Positions 6,988 to 15,196 of a DNA stretch of 64,000 bases are shown here, in pieces. This stretch comes from RYN-133 sp963754285 (lineage in GTDB: Bacteria > Actinomycetota > Actinomycetes > Mycobacteriales > Jatrophihabitantaceae), in contig CAVWFN010000020.1 in NCBI GenBank assembly GCA_963754285.1, forward strand, positions 124,001 to 188,000. The letters are read 5' to 3'. The notes beneath the pieces were generated by a model. The model saw nothing but the letters and a program-made list of their open reading frames with translations. It was not told the DNA's origin and did no database searches. The position numbers and the translations under genes are program-made. Within the stretch, counting starts at the first letter, position 1. Each line of letters begins with the position of its first letter.

Positions 6988-8310
6988 TCAGTGCAGCGCC
7001 GCGCGGATCTCGGCCGGCAAGGCATCCACGGACGCCTGCTGCTGCGCGGCATAGAGCGCGTACGGATCACGCACGGGCGCGCCGATCACGTCGGCCAGCC
7101 AGCCGGCATCGCGACGGGTACCGGCCACCGCGTCGTCGCGCGAGCCGTCGTCGGTCAGGTTCGACTGGAAGATCCCGGCCGCCGAACGGGGCAGGAAGTC
7201 CTCGTAGACGATGGGGGTCGCGGCGAGCACGCCGTCGAACACCTGCTCCGCGAGCGACCCGGTGCGCGCGATGCGCCGCCCGGTCGGCGCGAGGGTGAAG
7301 TACGCGAGCCCGTGGCGCAGCATGCCGAGCTCGGTCGGCGGCATTGCCTCGGCCCATGCGGCGGCATCGCATCCGACCAGCTCGTCGTAGCGATCACGAC
7401 CGGCCTCGGTCAGCGCGACTCCGCGCGCCTCGACCTCGCCGAACCGCACCCGCAGCGATCCGTCGACGACCTCGCCCGACTCGGTGCGGAACCGGCGCGG
7501 TTCGGCAAGCGCGCGGAACGAGGTCTGGCGCAGCAGCACGTCCGGGCCGTCCCAACGCGGCGGGCCCTGGATCGTGTCGATCATCGTGATGCCACGCTCG
7601 GTCATGCGCCGATACAGCTCGTCGATGTCGAGGACGCGCGGCGTCAGGTGGTTGATGTGCGTCGATGCGACGCCGCCGATGTCGGCCGCCACCGCGGACA
7701 CCTGCTCGAGCTCGCGGTACCACGCGGCGTCGACCGGCTCGGCCGACAGCGTGAACGCCTCGACAGCGAGCTTCAAGAACTGCGCTGCCTCCTCGTCCGG
7801 CAGTTCGCCTGCGCGCGCGGCGCGCTCGGCGAGTGCGAGCAGTTCGGGCGAGAACAGCGTGCGGCGCGCCAGGAACGCGTCGAGTCGCTGCTGCAGCTCG
7901 GCAGTGAAGAAGCGCCGGTCGTCGGTGACGAGCAACGACGTGAACATGCGGAAGGGATTGCGTGCCAGCTCATCCGCCGCGACAGGACGAAACGCTGTCG
8001 ACACCACCGGGACGGACGACTTCGCCGCATCGCGCAGGTCGTAGAAGCCGACCGGATGCATGCCCAGCGCCGCGAAGATCATCGCGACCTGACGCAGTTC
8101 GGTCGGCGTGCCGACGCGGATCGCACCGTGCCGTTCGGCGGTAACCCGCGAGATCGACCCGAGCCGCTCGGCGGATTCACCCTCGAGCGCGGCGACGAGA
8201 CCGTTCACTTCGGACGCGACGTCGACCAGCGTCGTGTAGGCCGGTACCTCGCGCCCGTAGACGGCTGCCATTTGCGCCGCGAACGCGGCGCGCAATTCCC
8301 AAGCGAGCAT
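6988..8310 (-). CDS. hglS: 2-oxoadipate dioxygenase/decarboxylase (HglS/YdcJ, DUF1338 family)
   Basis: A 440-residue protein of the DUF1338 family, which contains the Fe(II) enzyme HglS converting 2-oxoadipate to D-2-hydroxyglutarate in lysine breakdown. The metal-site region is recognisable: AERHGAIRVG (first His), ASTHINHLTPRVLD (second His) and IVYEDFLPRSAAGIF (Glu) near the end. Its ATG overlaps the stop of lat (ATGA at 8307-8312 region), so the two proteins are made together. With the aminotransferase it outlines lysine to aminoadipate to 2-oxoadipate to 2-hydroxyglutarate, although the semialdehyde dehydrogenase and second transaminase are not in this window. Confidence 0.85.
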   Translation of the reverse strand: MLAWELRAAFAAQMAAVYGREVPAYTTLVDVASEVNGLVAALEGESAERLGSISRVTAERHGAIRVGTPTELRQVAMIFAALGMHPVGFYDLRDAAKSSVPVVSTAFRPVAADELARNPFRMFTSLLVTDDRRFFTAELQQRLDAFLARRTLFSPELLALAERAARAGELPDEEAAQFLKLAVEAFTLSAEPVDAAWYRELEQVSAVAADIGGVASTHINHLTPRVLDIDELYRRMTERGITMIDTIQGPPRWDGPDVLLRQTSFRALAEPRRFRTESGEVVDGSLRVRFGEVEARGVALTEAGRDRYDELVGCDAAAWAEAMPPTELGMLRHGLAYFTLAPTGRRIARTGSLAEQVFDGVLAATPIVYEDFLPRSAAGIFQSNLTDDGSRDDAVAGTRRDAGWLADVIGAPVRDPYALYAAQQQASVDALPAEIRAALH

Positions 8311-9650
8311 CAGATCGAAGACAGCACCCGGTCAAGAGCCGCGATGCCGCGATCGATCTCTTCGATCGAGATCGTCAGCGCAGGACGAACGCGCAAGCTC
8401 GTCGTGCCGCAGCCGAGCATCATCACGTGCTCGTCTTCGCGCAGCTTGGTGACGATCGTGTCGCGCACCTCGCCGGACGGCAGGGTCATCGCGCACATGA
8501 GCCCCATGCCGCGCACGTCGGTGATGATGCTGTGCTTGTCGGCGAGCGCGGTCAGCTCGTGCAGCAGGTGCGCGCCGAGGAACCGTGCGCGCTCGATGAG
8601 CGCATCGCCCTCGATGATCTCGAGGATCCGGCGCGCCCGCACCATGTCGGTGAGATTGCCGCCCCAGGTCGAGTTGATGCGCGAGCCGACGACGAACACG
8701 TTGTCAGCGACCTCATCGACGCGCCCGCCGGCCATCACGCCGCACACCTGCGCCTTCTTGCCGAACGCGACGACGTCGGGCTGCACACCGAGCTGCTGGT
8801 AGGCCCACGCGGTGCCGGTCATGCCGACACCGGTCTGCACCTCGTCCATCACGAACAGCGCATCGAACTCGCGGCACAGTGCCTGCATCGCCTGCAGGAA
8901 CGCCGGACGGAAGTGGTTGTCGCCGCCCTCACCCTGGATCGGCTCCATGATGAAGCAGGCGATGTCGTGCGGGTTGTTCTCGAATGCGGTGCGCGCTGCA
9001 GCCAGCGCCGCGCGCTCGGCTGCTTCGACGTCGGCGTTGCCGTTCGTCGACGGCGACGCGATGCGCGGCCAGTCGAACTTCGGGAACCGGGCGACCTTGT
9101 TCGGGTCGGTGTTGGTCAGCGACATCGTGTAGCCGGTGCGGCCGTGGAACGCCTTCTCGAGGTGCAGCACCTTCGTGCCGAGGTTGGCGTCGATGCCGTG
9201 CGACTCGTTCCACCGCGACTTCCAGTCGAAGGCGATCTTGAGCGCGTTCTCGACGGCGAGCGCGCCGCCGTCGATGAAGAACAGGTGCGGCAGCGCGGGG
9301 TCGCCGAGCACCCGCGCGAACGTCTCGACGAAACGCGCCATCGGCACCGTGTAGATGTCGGAGTTGCTCGGCTTGTTGACGGCCACGCGACCGAGCTCGG
9401 CGAGCGCCTCGTCGCTCGTCAGCCCCGGGTGGTTCATGCCGAGCGCGGACGAGGCGAAGAACGTGAACAGATCGAGGTACTCGCGGCCGTCGCGGGCGTC
9501 GACCAACGTCGAGCCCTGTGACTTCTCGAGATCGAGCACCATCTCGTAGCCGTCGGCAAGCATGTGCCGCGCAATGGCGGCATGCACCTCGGACGGGGCG
9601 ATGGTCGTGTGCTGGTCAGTCTGGTCGCTGAGTGCGCGCGTCATCGTCAT
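8310..9650 (-). CDS. lat: L-lysine 6-transaminase (lysine epsilon-aminotransferase)
   Basis: A 446-residue class III PLP aminotransferase closely resembling Rv3290c/Lat. The cofactor region shows FIDGGALAVENALK, FHGRTGYTMSLTNT, MDEVQTGVGMTG and the Schiff-base lysine in VAFGKKAQVCG (about residue 310). It moves the epsilon-amino group of lysine to 2-oxoglutarate, giving aminoadipate semialdehyde/piperideine-6-carboxylate. A strong GGGGG ribosome site precedes the ATG at 9650. The gene lies between its probable Lrp-family regulator upstream and hglS downstream, the same lrpA-lat order as in mycobacteria. Confidence 0.92.
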   Translation of the reverse strand: MTMTRALSDQTDQHTTIAPSEVHAAIARHMLADGYEMVLDLEKSQGSTLVDARDGREYLDLFTFFASSALGMNHPGLTSDEALAELGRVAVNKPSNSDIYTVPMARFVETFARVLGDPALPHLFFIDGGALAVENALKIAFDWKSRWNESHGIDANLGTKVLHLEKAFHGRTGYTMSLTNTDPNKVARFPKFDWPRIASPSTNGNADVEAAERAALAAARTAFENNPHDIACFIMEPIQGEGGDNHFRPAFLQAMQALCREFDALFVMDEVQTGVGMTGTAWAYQQLGVQPDVVAFGKKAQVCGVMAGGRVDEVADNVFVVGSRINSTWGGNLTDMVRARRILEIIEGDALIERARFLGAHLLHELTALADKHSIITDVRGMGLMCAMTLPSGEVRDTIVTKLREDEHVMMLGCGTTSLRVRPALTISIEEIDRGIAALDRVLSSI

Positions 9651-9663
9651 ACCCCCGACTTTA

Positions 9664-9708
9664 CCGTAATTCTTACGGGCATTATCACCCTCCGCCGGAA
9701 GATTTCCG
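9664..9708. promoter_or_regulatory. Two phased palindromes upstream of lat (candidate Lrp boxes)
   Basis: CCGTAATTCTTACGG (9664-9678) is a perfect 6-bp inverted repeat around a 3-bp centre, and CGGAAGATTTCCG (9696-9708) a 5-bp repeat around a 3-bp centre. Their centres are 31 bp apart, about three helical turns, as expected for an oligomeric Lrp/AsnC regulator wrapping DNA. A minus-strand GATAAT (9681-9686) between them may be the lat -10. The regulator gene ends at 9709. Confidence 0.5.
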
Positions 9709-10179
9709 TCACTTAGGAACGTCCGCCGGCGGCCGGGCCCGCCGCTCGAACAGGGTCTGCAGCACCACCGTGGTGCGCGTGGTCACATCGGCGCGACGAC
9801 GGATCTCGCGGATCAGCGCCTCGAGCTCCTTCGGCGTCTCGACCCGCACGAACAGCACGAAGCTGTCGTCGCCGGCGACCGAATGGCACGACTCGACTTC
9901 AGTCAGATCGCCGATCCGGTCGGGCAGGTCGTACTCGTGCTCGGGGTCGCGCGGCGTGAGCGCGATGATCGCCGCGAGTGGCAGGCCGAGCGCCTCGGGG
10001 TCGATGTCGGCGGAATAGCCGGTGATCACGCCATCGCTCTCGAGCCGACGCACCCGTGCCTGCACGGCCGACACCGACAGCCCGGACGCCGTCGCGAGAC
10101 TCTTGAGCGTGGCGCGGCCGTCGGCGACCAGCAGCGAGGCGAGCTGTCGATCAGTGGCATCGGACAACCGCGAAGTCAT
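9709..10179 (-). CDS. Lrp/AsnC-family transcriptional regulator
   Basis: A 156-residue Lrp-type regulator with an N-terminal winged HTH (about residues 25-46: LKSLATASGLSVSAVQARVRRLE split over the two helices) and a C-terminal RAM ligand-binding domain (LPLAAIIAL, SCHSVAGDDSFVLFVRV). It is adjacent to lat in the same orientation, as LrpA (Rv3291c) is in M. tuberculosis, so it probably senses lysine or a related amino acid and controls the lat-hglS operon through the palindromes just downstream. Its own promoter appears leaderless. Confidence 0.88.
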   Translation of the reverse strand: MTSRLSDATDRQLASLLVADGRATLKSLATASGLSVSAVQARVRRLESDGVITGYSADIDPEALGLPLAAIIALTPRDPEHEYDLPDRIGDLTEVESCHSVAGDDSFVLFVRVETPKELEALIREIRRRADVTTRTTVVLQTLFERRARPPADVPK

Positions 10180-10185
10180 GGCGGG

Positions 10186-10191
10186 ACCTTA
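10186..10191 (-). promoter_or_regulatory. Leaderless -10 box, TAAGGT, for the Lrp-family gene
   Basis: TAAGGT on the minus strand is six bases before the ATG at 10179, with no Shine-Dalgarno between. Confidence 0.5.
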
Positions 10192-10262
10192 GCCGCCTCA
10201 GCGGACTTGCGACCTTGCTCGGGTAATTTCGACCCCGCTCATCGACCCGGGGAGGCGATCCG

Positions 10263-10997
10263 GTGCATCACCGTCACAGCGTGACAGTCACGTTCGCCGG
10301 GCTGCTCGCCCTCGCGCTCTCTGCGTGCAGCACGTCCTCGCCCGGGCACGGGACGGGCGCCGGCGCCGCGTCGAGCCCGGCTGCGTCGACGTCGGCGAGC
10401 ACGCCGGCAAAACTGTCGTCGAGCGCACCCGCAACCACGTCATCTGCTGCCGCACCGAGCTCGAGCGCCTCGACGTCACGACGGCCGGCGCCCTCCACGT
10501 CTGCGCCGATGTCGTCGTCCTCCTCCTCGTCGGCCGGCGGCAGCACCTACACCGGTCGGGGGAACCCGAACACCTGGTGCGGGTCGTCGCAGATCGCGGT
10601 GACCGCAGCCGCCCCGGCGGGCGGCGGCGCAGCCGGGCACACGGGCGTGGTGCTGCGCTTCCTGAACAACTCGCACAACCAGTGCATCCTCTACGGCTAT
10701 CCGGGCGTCGACGGCACCAACCGCAGCGGCCACTCGATCGCACACGCGAGCCGCACTCTCGACGGGCCGCTCGGCGGGTGCCACTGCTCGCAGTTCCGCG
10801 GCGTACTCGTCAAGCCCGGGCAGACCGCGTCCGCGCTCGTCGAGGGCAACATCGGCGGGCCCGGCAACTGCGACCGCTTCCACGGGCTGCTCGTCATCCC
10901 GGCAAACACCTACAACGCGACGCCGCTCGACGTGGCTCCGCACAGCTGCGGTTTCGAGGTGCATCCGACGGTCCCCGGCACGGACGGCGAAGGCTAG
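10263..10997 (+). CDS. DUF4232 lipoprotein with a Ser/Ala/Thr-rich linker
   Basis: A 244-residue secreted lipoprotein. The signal peptide ends in the lipobox LALSAC with Cys at residue 22. A low-complexity Ser/Ala/Thr/Pro linker (about 25-95) then leads to a DUF4232 domain, recognisable from WCGSSQIAVTAAAP, VLRFLNNSHNQCILYGYPG and the C-terminal CGFEVHPTVPG. DUF4232 proteins are common surface proteins of actinobacteria with unknown role. The GTG start has a strong GGGGAGG ribosome site at about 10248. Confidence 0.85.
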   Translation: MHHRHSVTVTFAGLLALALSACSTSSPGHGTGAGAASSPAASTSASTPAKLSSSAPATTSSAAAPSSSASTSRRPAPSTSAPMSSSSSSSAGGSTYTGRGNPNTWCGSSQIAVTAAAPAGGGAAGHTGVVLRFLNNSHNQCILYGYPGVDGTNRSGHSIAHASRTLDGPLGGCHCSQFRGVLVKPGQTASALVEGNIGGPGNCDRFHGLLVIPANTYNATPLDVAPHSCGFEVHPTVPGTDGEG

Positions 10998-11027
10998 AAA
11001 TTTCGCACACGCGTTCTCATTGTGGCG

Positions 11028-11033
11028 TATCGT
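11028..11033 (+). promoter_or_regulatory. Leaderless -10 box, TATCGT, for the AlkB-like gene
   Basis: TATCGT is seven bases before the ATG at 11041, with no Shine-Dalgarno, which also supports that ATG over earlier in-frame codons. Confidence 0.45.
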
Positions 11034-11040
11034 TGCCGGC

Positions 11041-11664
11041 ATGACCGCCGCGTTCCAGGCCTCGTTGTTGGACGTCGACGGCGAGCCCGTCGTCGCAGCG
11101 TTGCACCCGACTCGCACGGTGTTGTCCGACGGCGCGTGGATCGACGTCCAGCGCGGCTGGCTGGCTGGTGCCGACGTGTTGTTCGAGCGGCTGCGCGACA
11201 TCGTGCCCTGGCGCGGCGAACGCCGGCAGATGTACGACCGCGTGGTCGACGTCCCGCGGCTGCTCGCGTTCTACGACGAGACGATGGCCCTGCCCGACCC
11301 GGCGCTCGTCGAGCTCAAGCAAGCACTCGACGACCACTACCGCCCCGAGCTCGGAGAGCCGTTCGCCACCGCCGGACTGTGCCTCTACCGCGACGGTCGC
11401 GACAGCGTGGCCTGGCACGGCGATCGCATCGGCCGCAGCTCGACGCACGACACGATTGTCGCGATCATCGTGCTCGGTGAGCCTCGCGCACTGTTGCTCC
11501 GTCCACGAAGCGGTGGCGCGACGTTACGTCACGATCTCGGCCACGGCGACCTGTTCGTGATGGGCGGCAGCACTCAGCGCACCTGGGAGCATGCCGTCCC
11601 GAAGTCCGCGCGGCACACCGGCCCGCGCATCAGCATCCAGTTCCGGCCCTTCGACGTCCGGTGA
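11041..11664 (+). CDS. AlkB-type 2-oxoglutarate/Fe(II) dioxygenase
   Basis: A 207-residue AlkB-family oxygenase that should reverse alkylation damage in DNA or RNA by oxidative demethylation. Iron ligands are visible as H126 and D128 in VAWHGDRI and H184 in TWEHAVPK; the 2-oxoglutarate-binding arginines are in PRISIQFRPF at the C-terminus (R196, R202). The N-terminal part with PWRGERRQMYDRVVDVPRLL matches actinobacterial AlkB proteins. It stands alone, convergent with the antiporter gene. Confidence 0.88.
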   Translation: MTAAFQASLLDVDGEPVVAALHPTRTVLSDGAWIDVQRGWLAGADVLFERLRDIVPWRGERRQMYDRVVDVPRLLAFYDETMALPDPALVELKQALDDHYRPELGEPFATAGLCLYRDGRDSVAWHGDRIGRSSTHDTIVAIIVLGEPRALLLRPRSGGATLRHDLGHGDLFVMGGSTQRTWEHAVPKSARHTGPRISIQFRPFDVR

Positions 11665-11673
11665 TGCACGTCG

Positions 11674-12870
11674 TCAGGTGTGCCGCATCGGGATCTTCAA
11701 CGCCGACGCCGCCGCCGGCGTGAGACTGCCCTGCACCAGCACCGAGAAGACCACGACGATCACGACGATCCCGTACCACCGCTGCGCGTCCGCGATCCCC
11801 GAGGCGAGCATCAGTTCGCCGAGCAGCAACGGGACGGCACCCTTCAGGCCGGCGAACACGACGAACGCGATCTCGTTCGTGCGTAGTCGCGCTGCCCGCA
11901 GGAACGGGGCGACGGCCAACGGACGGACGACGAACGCGACCACGACGGCCAGCACCAGGCCGGGCACCAGCACGTCGGCACGGCGCAGGACGTCGAGCTC
12001 GACGGTCAGCCCGAGCACGACGAACGCGACGATCTCGGCCAGGCTCGCGAGCACCGAGTGGAAGCTCGCGATCGCTTGCTTGTGCGGCGCGCCCTCGTCG
12101 CCGATCACGATCCCCGCGAGGAACACAGCGAGAAAACCCGAGCCGTGCGCGACCGTCGCGACCCCGAACAGGATGCCGGCGCAGGCCATCGTGCGCAGCG
12201 AGTAGAGCCCCTCACCCGGCAGCCGCACGCGCCGCATGAACCACAACAGCAACCGCCCGCCGACGTAACCGACGGCCGCGCCGACACCCATCTGCAGCGT
12301 GAACGAGACAGCGACCGAGCCGACCGCGTGCGCCGACAGCGCCCCGGCTGCGATCAGGCTCGACATGAGCGCGATGCCCACCGGGTCGTTGGCGCCCGAC
12401 TCCCCCTCGAGCACCGTGCCGCTGCGCCCGGCGATCTCACGCGGACCCAGCACCGAGAACACCACCGCGGGATCGGTCGGCGCGATCGCAGTCGCGATCA
12501 GCAACGCGACGTACCAGCTCAACCCGAACGCGACATGCAACAGCACTGCTCCGCCCGCGGCGGTGAGGAACGTGCCGATCACTCCCACGACCGCGATGGG
12601 CGCGGCCGCGGCGCGGAACCGGCGCACGCCGATGTGCATCCCGCCGTCGAACAGGATGAAGATCAAGGCGATGGTCAGGATCTGTTCCACCAGATGCGGG
12701 CTCGGAGCATGCCACGAGGGGACGATCTTGACAGCGACGGCAGCCGCAACCAGGACGATCAGGGGGAGCGGCACGCGCACCTTCTCGGCCACCCGGTTCG
12801 AGAGCACGGCAACGAGGGCGACCACACAGCACAGCAGGACGATCAGTGCGAAGTGGCGGGCATCGTTCAC
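11674..12870 (-). CDS. NhaP-type cation/proton antiporter (CPA1)
   Basis: A 398-residue polytopic membrane protein with about twelve hydrophobic segments. The family motifs FILFDGGMHIG, IAPTDPAVVFSVLG and EGESGANDPVGIALM mark the CPA1/NhaP2 exchangers, where the ND pair forms the ion site. It would exchange Na+ or K+ for H+ across the cytoplasmic membrane. Unlike E. coli CvrA/NhaP2 it lacks a C-terminal TrkA_C domain. The GTG start is preceded by GGAGG. Its stop is ten bases from that of the convergent AlkB-like gene. Confidence 0.87.
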   Translation of the reverse strand: MNDARHFALIVLLCCVVALVAVLSNRVAEKVRVPLPLIVLVAAAVAVKIVPSWHAPSPHLVEQILTIALIFILFDGGMHIGVRRFRAAAAPIAVVGVIGTFLTAAGGAVLLHVAFGLSWYVALLIATAIAPTDPAVVFSVLGPREIAGRSGTVLEGESGANDPVGIALMSSLIAAGALSAHAVGSVAVSFTLQMGVGAAVGYVGGRLLLWFMRRVRLPGEGLYSLRTMACAGILFGVATVAHGSGFLAVFLAGIVIGDEGAPHKQAIASFHSVLASLAEIVAFVVLGLTVELDVLRRADVLVPGLVLAVVVAFVVRPLAVAPFLRAARLRTNEIAFVVFAGLKGAVPLLLGELMLASGIADAQRWYGIVVIVVVFSVLVQGSLTPAAASALKIPMRHT

Positions 12871-12972
12871 TGACTCACGTCCTCCGGCGTCGGTCGGCAG
12901 CAGCCATTACGGTGCCGACCAGACTTCCCGGCGCGCCCTGTTCTTCCGACGAGCCTAGGGCAAGATCTACCC

Positions 12973-13389
12973 ATGACCTCCCCCGACGACGACTCGGCGC
13001 ATCGCCGCCGCCGTCGGCGGCGCGCGTCCGGAGCCGATGCCGGCGACCCGTCCACACTGGCCCCTCGACCGGACGCGGCGCCTCGTGCGACTCCGGCTGC
13101 GATGCCGGCGCACGAGCCGGCCCACGAACCCGCTGCACCCGCTCCCCCGGCGCCCCCGTCGCCCACAGCCGAGACGCGCCCGCGGCGCGGACAGCGGGCG
13201 ACCCAGTCCAGCCGCGACTCGGGCGAGCGCGGGCTGCGTGACCTGGTCGGCGCAGGGCACTCACAGGTGGGCGTCAGCGGCGCGCTGCGCGCCCGCGACG
13301 TCGACCGTCCTACCGATGCCGACCTCGCCGACGCCGAGGAAAACCTGATCATCGTGCGCCGGCACTGGACACCGCCGACGTCCTCTTAA
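12973..13389 (+). CDS. Conserved actinobacterial hypothetical protein
   Basis: A 138-residue protein with a disordered Arg-, Ala- and Pro-rich N-terminal two thirds and a conserved-looking C-terminal module (GERGLRDLVGAGHSQVGVSG, then ALRARDVDRPTDADLADAE and IIVRRHW). I recall this C-terminal block in other actinobacterial hypotheticals but know no function. There is no signal peptide; the basic start (HRRRRRRR) could bind nucleic acid or membrane. It is divergent from the antiporter gene and ends in a strong hairpin. Confidence 0.7.
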   Translation: MTSPDDDSAHRRRRRRRASGADAGDPSTLAPRPDAAPRATPAAMPAHEPAHEPAAPAPPAPPSPTAETRPRRGQRATQSSRDSGERGLRDLVGAGHSQVGVSGALRARDVDRPTDADLADAEENLIIVRRHWTPPTSS

Positions 13390-13399
13390 ACGACAGTGA

Positions 13400-13423
13400 C
13401 CGTGCGGGACGGATCCCGCACGG
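13400..13423. terminator. Hairpin between convergent genes
   Basis: A perfect 10-bp stem, CCGTGCGGGA with TCCCGCACGG, around a 4-base loop, lies between the stops at 13389 and 13443. There is no T-tract, but the position fits bidirectional termination. Confidence 0.65.
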
Positions 13424-13442
13424 CCGCTGAAGACGCTGTCGA

Positions 13443-14108
13443 CTAGTTGATGCCCAGCTTGCCGGTCGGCGTCGTCACGGTGTACGTGCCCTTGAACACG
13501 AGGGTGTCACCGTTGCTGACCAGGCCGAGGCACGACGAGTTCGCGTTCGCGGCCTTGAGCACGTGGCCACTGCCGGCGCGCGGCGCGACCGCCAGTTTGC
13601 CGGACGAGTTGGTGTACGTGCCGTCGGTCGAGCCCTTGACGCTGAAGCTACAGCCGATGTTCGTCGTCACGTTCGCCAACACGTTACCGATGAAGACCTT
13701 GGTGACGCCCTTCACCGGACGGGCCACACCGTTGAGCGTCCACTTGCTGGTGGACGGCTGCTTCGGAGTCAGCACCAGGCCGCCCGGACCCTTGCAGGTG
13801 GTCAACTTGGTCTTGGTGATGTTGCCGGCGGCGGTCCCGCTGACGTGTGCGCCCAGCTTCATCGTGCCCGACGCGGTGGCCGAGATGCACGTCGTGTTGA
13901 TGCCCGAGGTCGTGTCGCTGAAGTGGATCGCCGGCTTGGCCGAGGTGCCGGTCGCCTTACCCGTGTAGGGAGACGTCCCGGTGGTCTTGCTGCCGGCGGT
14001 GATCTTGTACGTCGGCACCGCGGCGTTGGCGGCGGTGGCGACGAGGCCGACTGCGGCCCCCGCCGCGATGCCGACCATGACAGTCTTGCGCAGGTTCAGT
14101 TTGATCAT
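13443..14108 (-). CDS. Secreted Thr/Gly-rich protein of unknown function
   Basis: A 221-residue exported protein. The signal peptide runs from MIKLNLRKTVMVGIAAG to an AANAA-type cleavage site near residue 30. The mature part is rich in Thr, Gly, Ser and Lys, poor in charged helices, and has six Cys (TTCISA, LTTCKG, IGCSF, SSCLG among them), suggesting a disulfide-stabilised beta protein. No family recognised. It is divergent from another secreted protein gene at 14365, and both lie near the mce operon. The ATG has an AGAGAGGA site about 13 bases upstream. Confidence 0.75.
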   Translation of the reverse strand: MIKLNLRKTVMVGIAAGAAVGLVATAANAAVPTYKITAGSKTTGTSPYTGKATGTSAKPAIHFSDTTSGINTTCISATASGTMKLGAHVSGTAAGNITKTKLTTCKGPGGLVLTPKQPSTSKWTLNGVARPVKGVTKVFIGNVLANVTTNIGCSFSVKGSTDGTYTNSSGKLAVAPRAGSGHVLKAANANSSCLGLVSNGDTLVFKGTYTVTTPTGKLGIN

Positions 14109-14275
14109 GTGCGCGTTCAGATCCTCTCTGACGGATTGGGAAGGTGGCATCAAGCGCACGTCCGTACGCGATACCGACCCGAGGGTGGACGCTAACCCCA
14201 TCACCCAGGAATTCCGCAGTGCGCTGCCAATTCGTGTCCTGGCTTGTGCGCACCGTACGGATCCGAACTGCATGG

Positions 14276-14293
14276 TTGGGACGGCCGTCCCAA
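14276..14293. promoter_or_regulatory. 18-bp perfect palindrome in a divergent promoter region
   Basis: TTGGGACGGCCGTCCCAA is a perfect palindrome located in the 256-bp gap between two divergent secreted-protein genes, 37 bp upstream of the -35 proposed for the rightward gene. It is a candidate operator. Nothing else stands out in this gap. Confidence 0.45.
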
Positions 14294-14329
14294 ATCGCGA
14301 GGTTGGACGTGTCGGCGGTGTTGACCGTA

Positions 14330-14357
14330 TTGCCGGCGAGTTTCCGGACGCTAGCCT
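14330..14357 (+). promoter_or_regulatory. Promoter TTGCCG-N16-TAGCCT, leaderless
   Basis: A -35-like TTGCCG (14330-14335) and -10-like TAGCCT (14352-14357) are separated by 16 bp, and the ATG at 14365 follows seven bases later without a Shine-Dalgarno. Confidence 0.5.
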
Positions 14358-14364
14358 GTGCCGC

Positions 14365-15177
14365 ATGGTCTCGCGCCGCTCGATCGCAGTGGTCGCGGCA
14401 CTCATCGTCACCGTCCTGTTCACCTTCGGCTCGGCCGGAGCGGCACCGGCACCGCACGTCAAGCAAGCACCGCACCCGGGCCTTCCTCCGATCACGGGCG
14501 GCTCGGACGCCGGCGTGCTGGTCGACGGAACGGCCGGCGTGCGCAAGGCGAAGACGATCGTCACGCTGCCGCGAACGCTGCTGCGCGCCTACGCGAACGA
14601 GACCTTCCACATCAAGAACCACATCATCTTCGCCACGACGGCGACGTGGGCGGTGACCCATATCGGTCCGCACGCGCGCTTCGGGAGCTTTCCCGTGGCG
14701 CACAGCAGCGTGCTCGGCTTCGGCGCGATCCCGATCACCGCCGACCTGCATCTGACCCAGGTGCTCAGCCATGGCCTGTACCTGCCCATCGTCGTCCACT
14801 CGAAGACCCAGACCGTGTTCCCGTTCAAGGCGTACCCGACCCACGCCATCGGATCGGTGAACGTGCGCATCTCCAACGTTCTCGTCGACGAGGTGCCGCT
14901 CGACGTCGGGCCGAACTGCCACTCCGCCGTGCCGATGCACCTGAACCTGGTCGGCCTGTCGCCGAAGTACACGCTGTTCCAGGGCGGTCCGCTCAACGGC
15001 ACGGTGACGATCCCGCCGTTCACCGACTGCGGCACCGGCGCAGACGACCTGGATCCGCTGCTGACCGGGATGATCTCCGGACCGGGCAACAAGATCAGGC
15101 AGCTTCAGGGCAACCTCGGGCCCTGGAACCCCAAGCAGAAGAACGACTGCGGATCCTGTCGACCGCCGAAGCACTAG
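14365..15177 (+). CDS. Secreted protein of unknown function
   Basis: A 270-residue exported protein with a signal peptide (RRSIAVVAALIVTVLFTFG, cleavage after about residue 27 at GAA-PAP). The mature protein has a beta-rich look with segments ITADLHLTQVLSHGLYLP and AIGSVNVRISNVLVDEVPLD, and a Cys-containing C-terminus (TDCGTG, NDCGSC). It resembles secreted proteins sometimes found near mce loci, but I cannot name a family. It is transcribed toward the PucR regulator and divergent from the other secreted protein. Confidence 0.75.
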   Translation: MVSRRSIAVVAALIVTVLFTFGSAGAAPAPHVKQAPHPGLPPITGGSDAGVLVDGTAGVRKAKTIVTLPRTLLRAYANETFHIKNHIIFATTATWAVTHIGPHARFGSFPVAHSSVLGFGAIPITADLHLTQVLSHGLYLPIVVHSKTQTVFPFKAYPTHAIGSVNVRISNVLVDEVPLDVGPNCHSAVPMHLNLVGLSPKYTLFQGGPLNGTVTIPPFTDCGTGADDLDPLLTGMISGPGNKIRQLQGNLGPWNPKQKNDCGSCRPPKH

Positions 15178-15196
15178 CGGCGCACCAGGCGACGGA

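Noticed and set aside
5136..8802. Long plus-strand open frames opposite the glycosylase, HTH-PASTA and hglS genes
   Set aside because: Composition is dominated by Arg, Ser, Pro and Ala with no recognisable domain; the minus strand has well-defined families over the same span.
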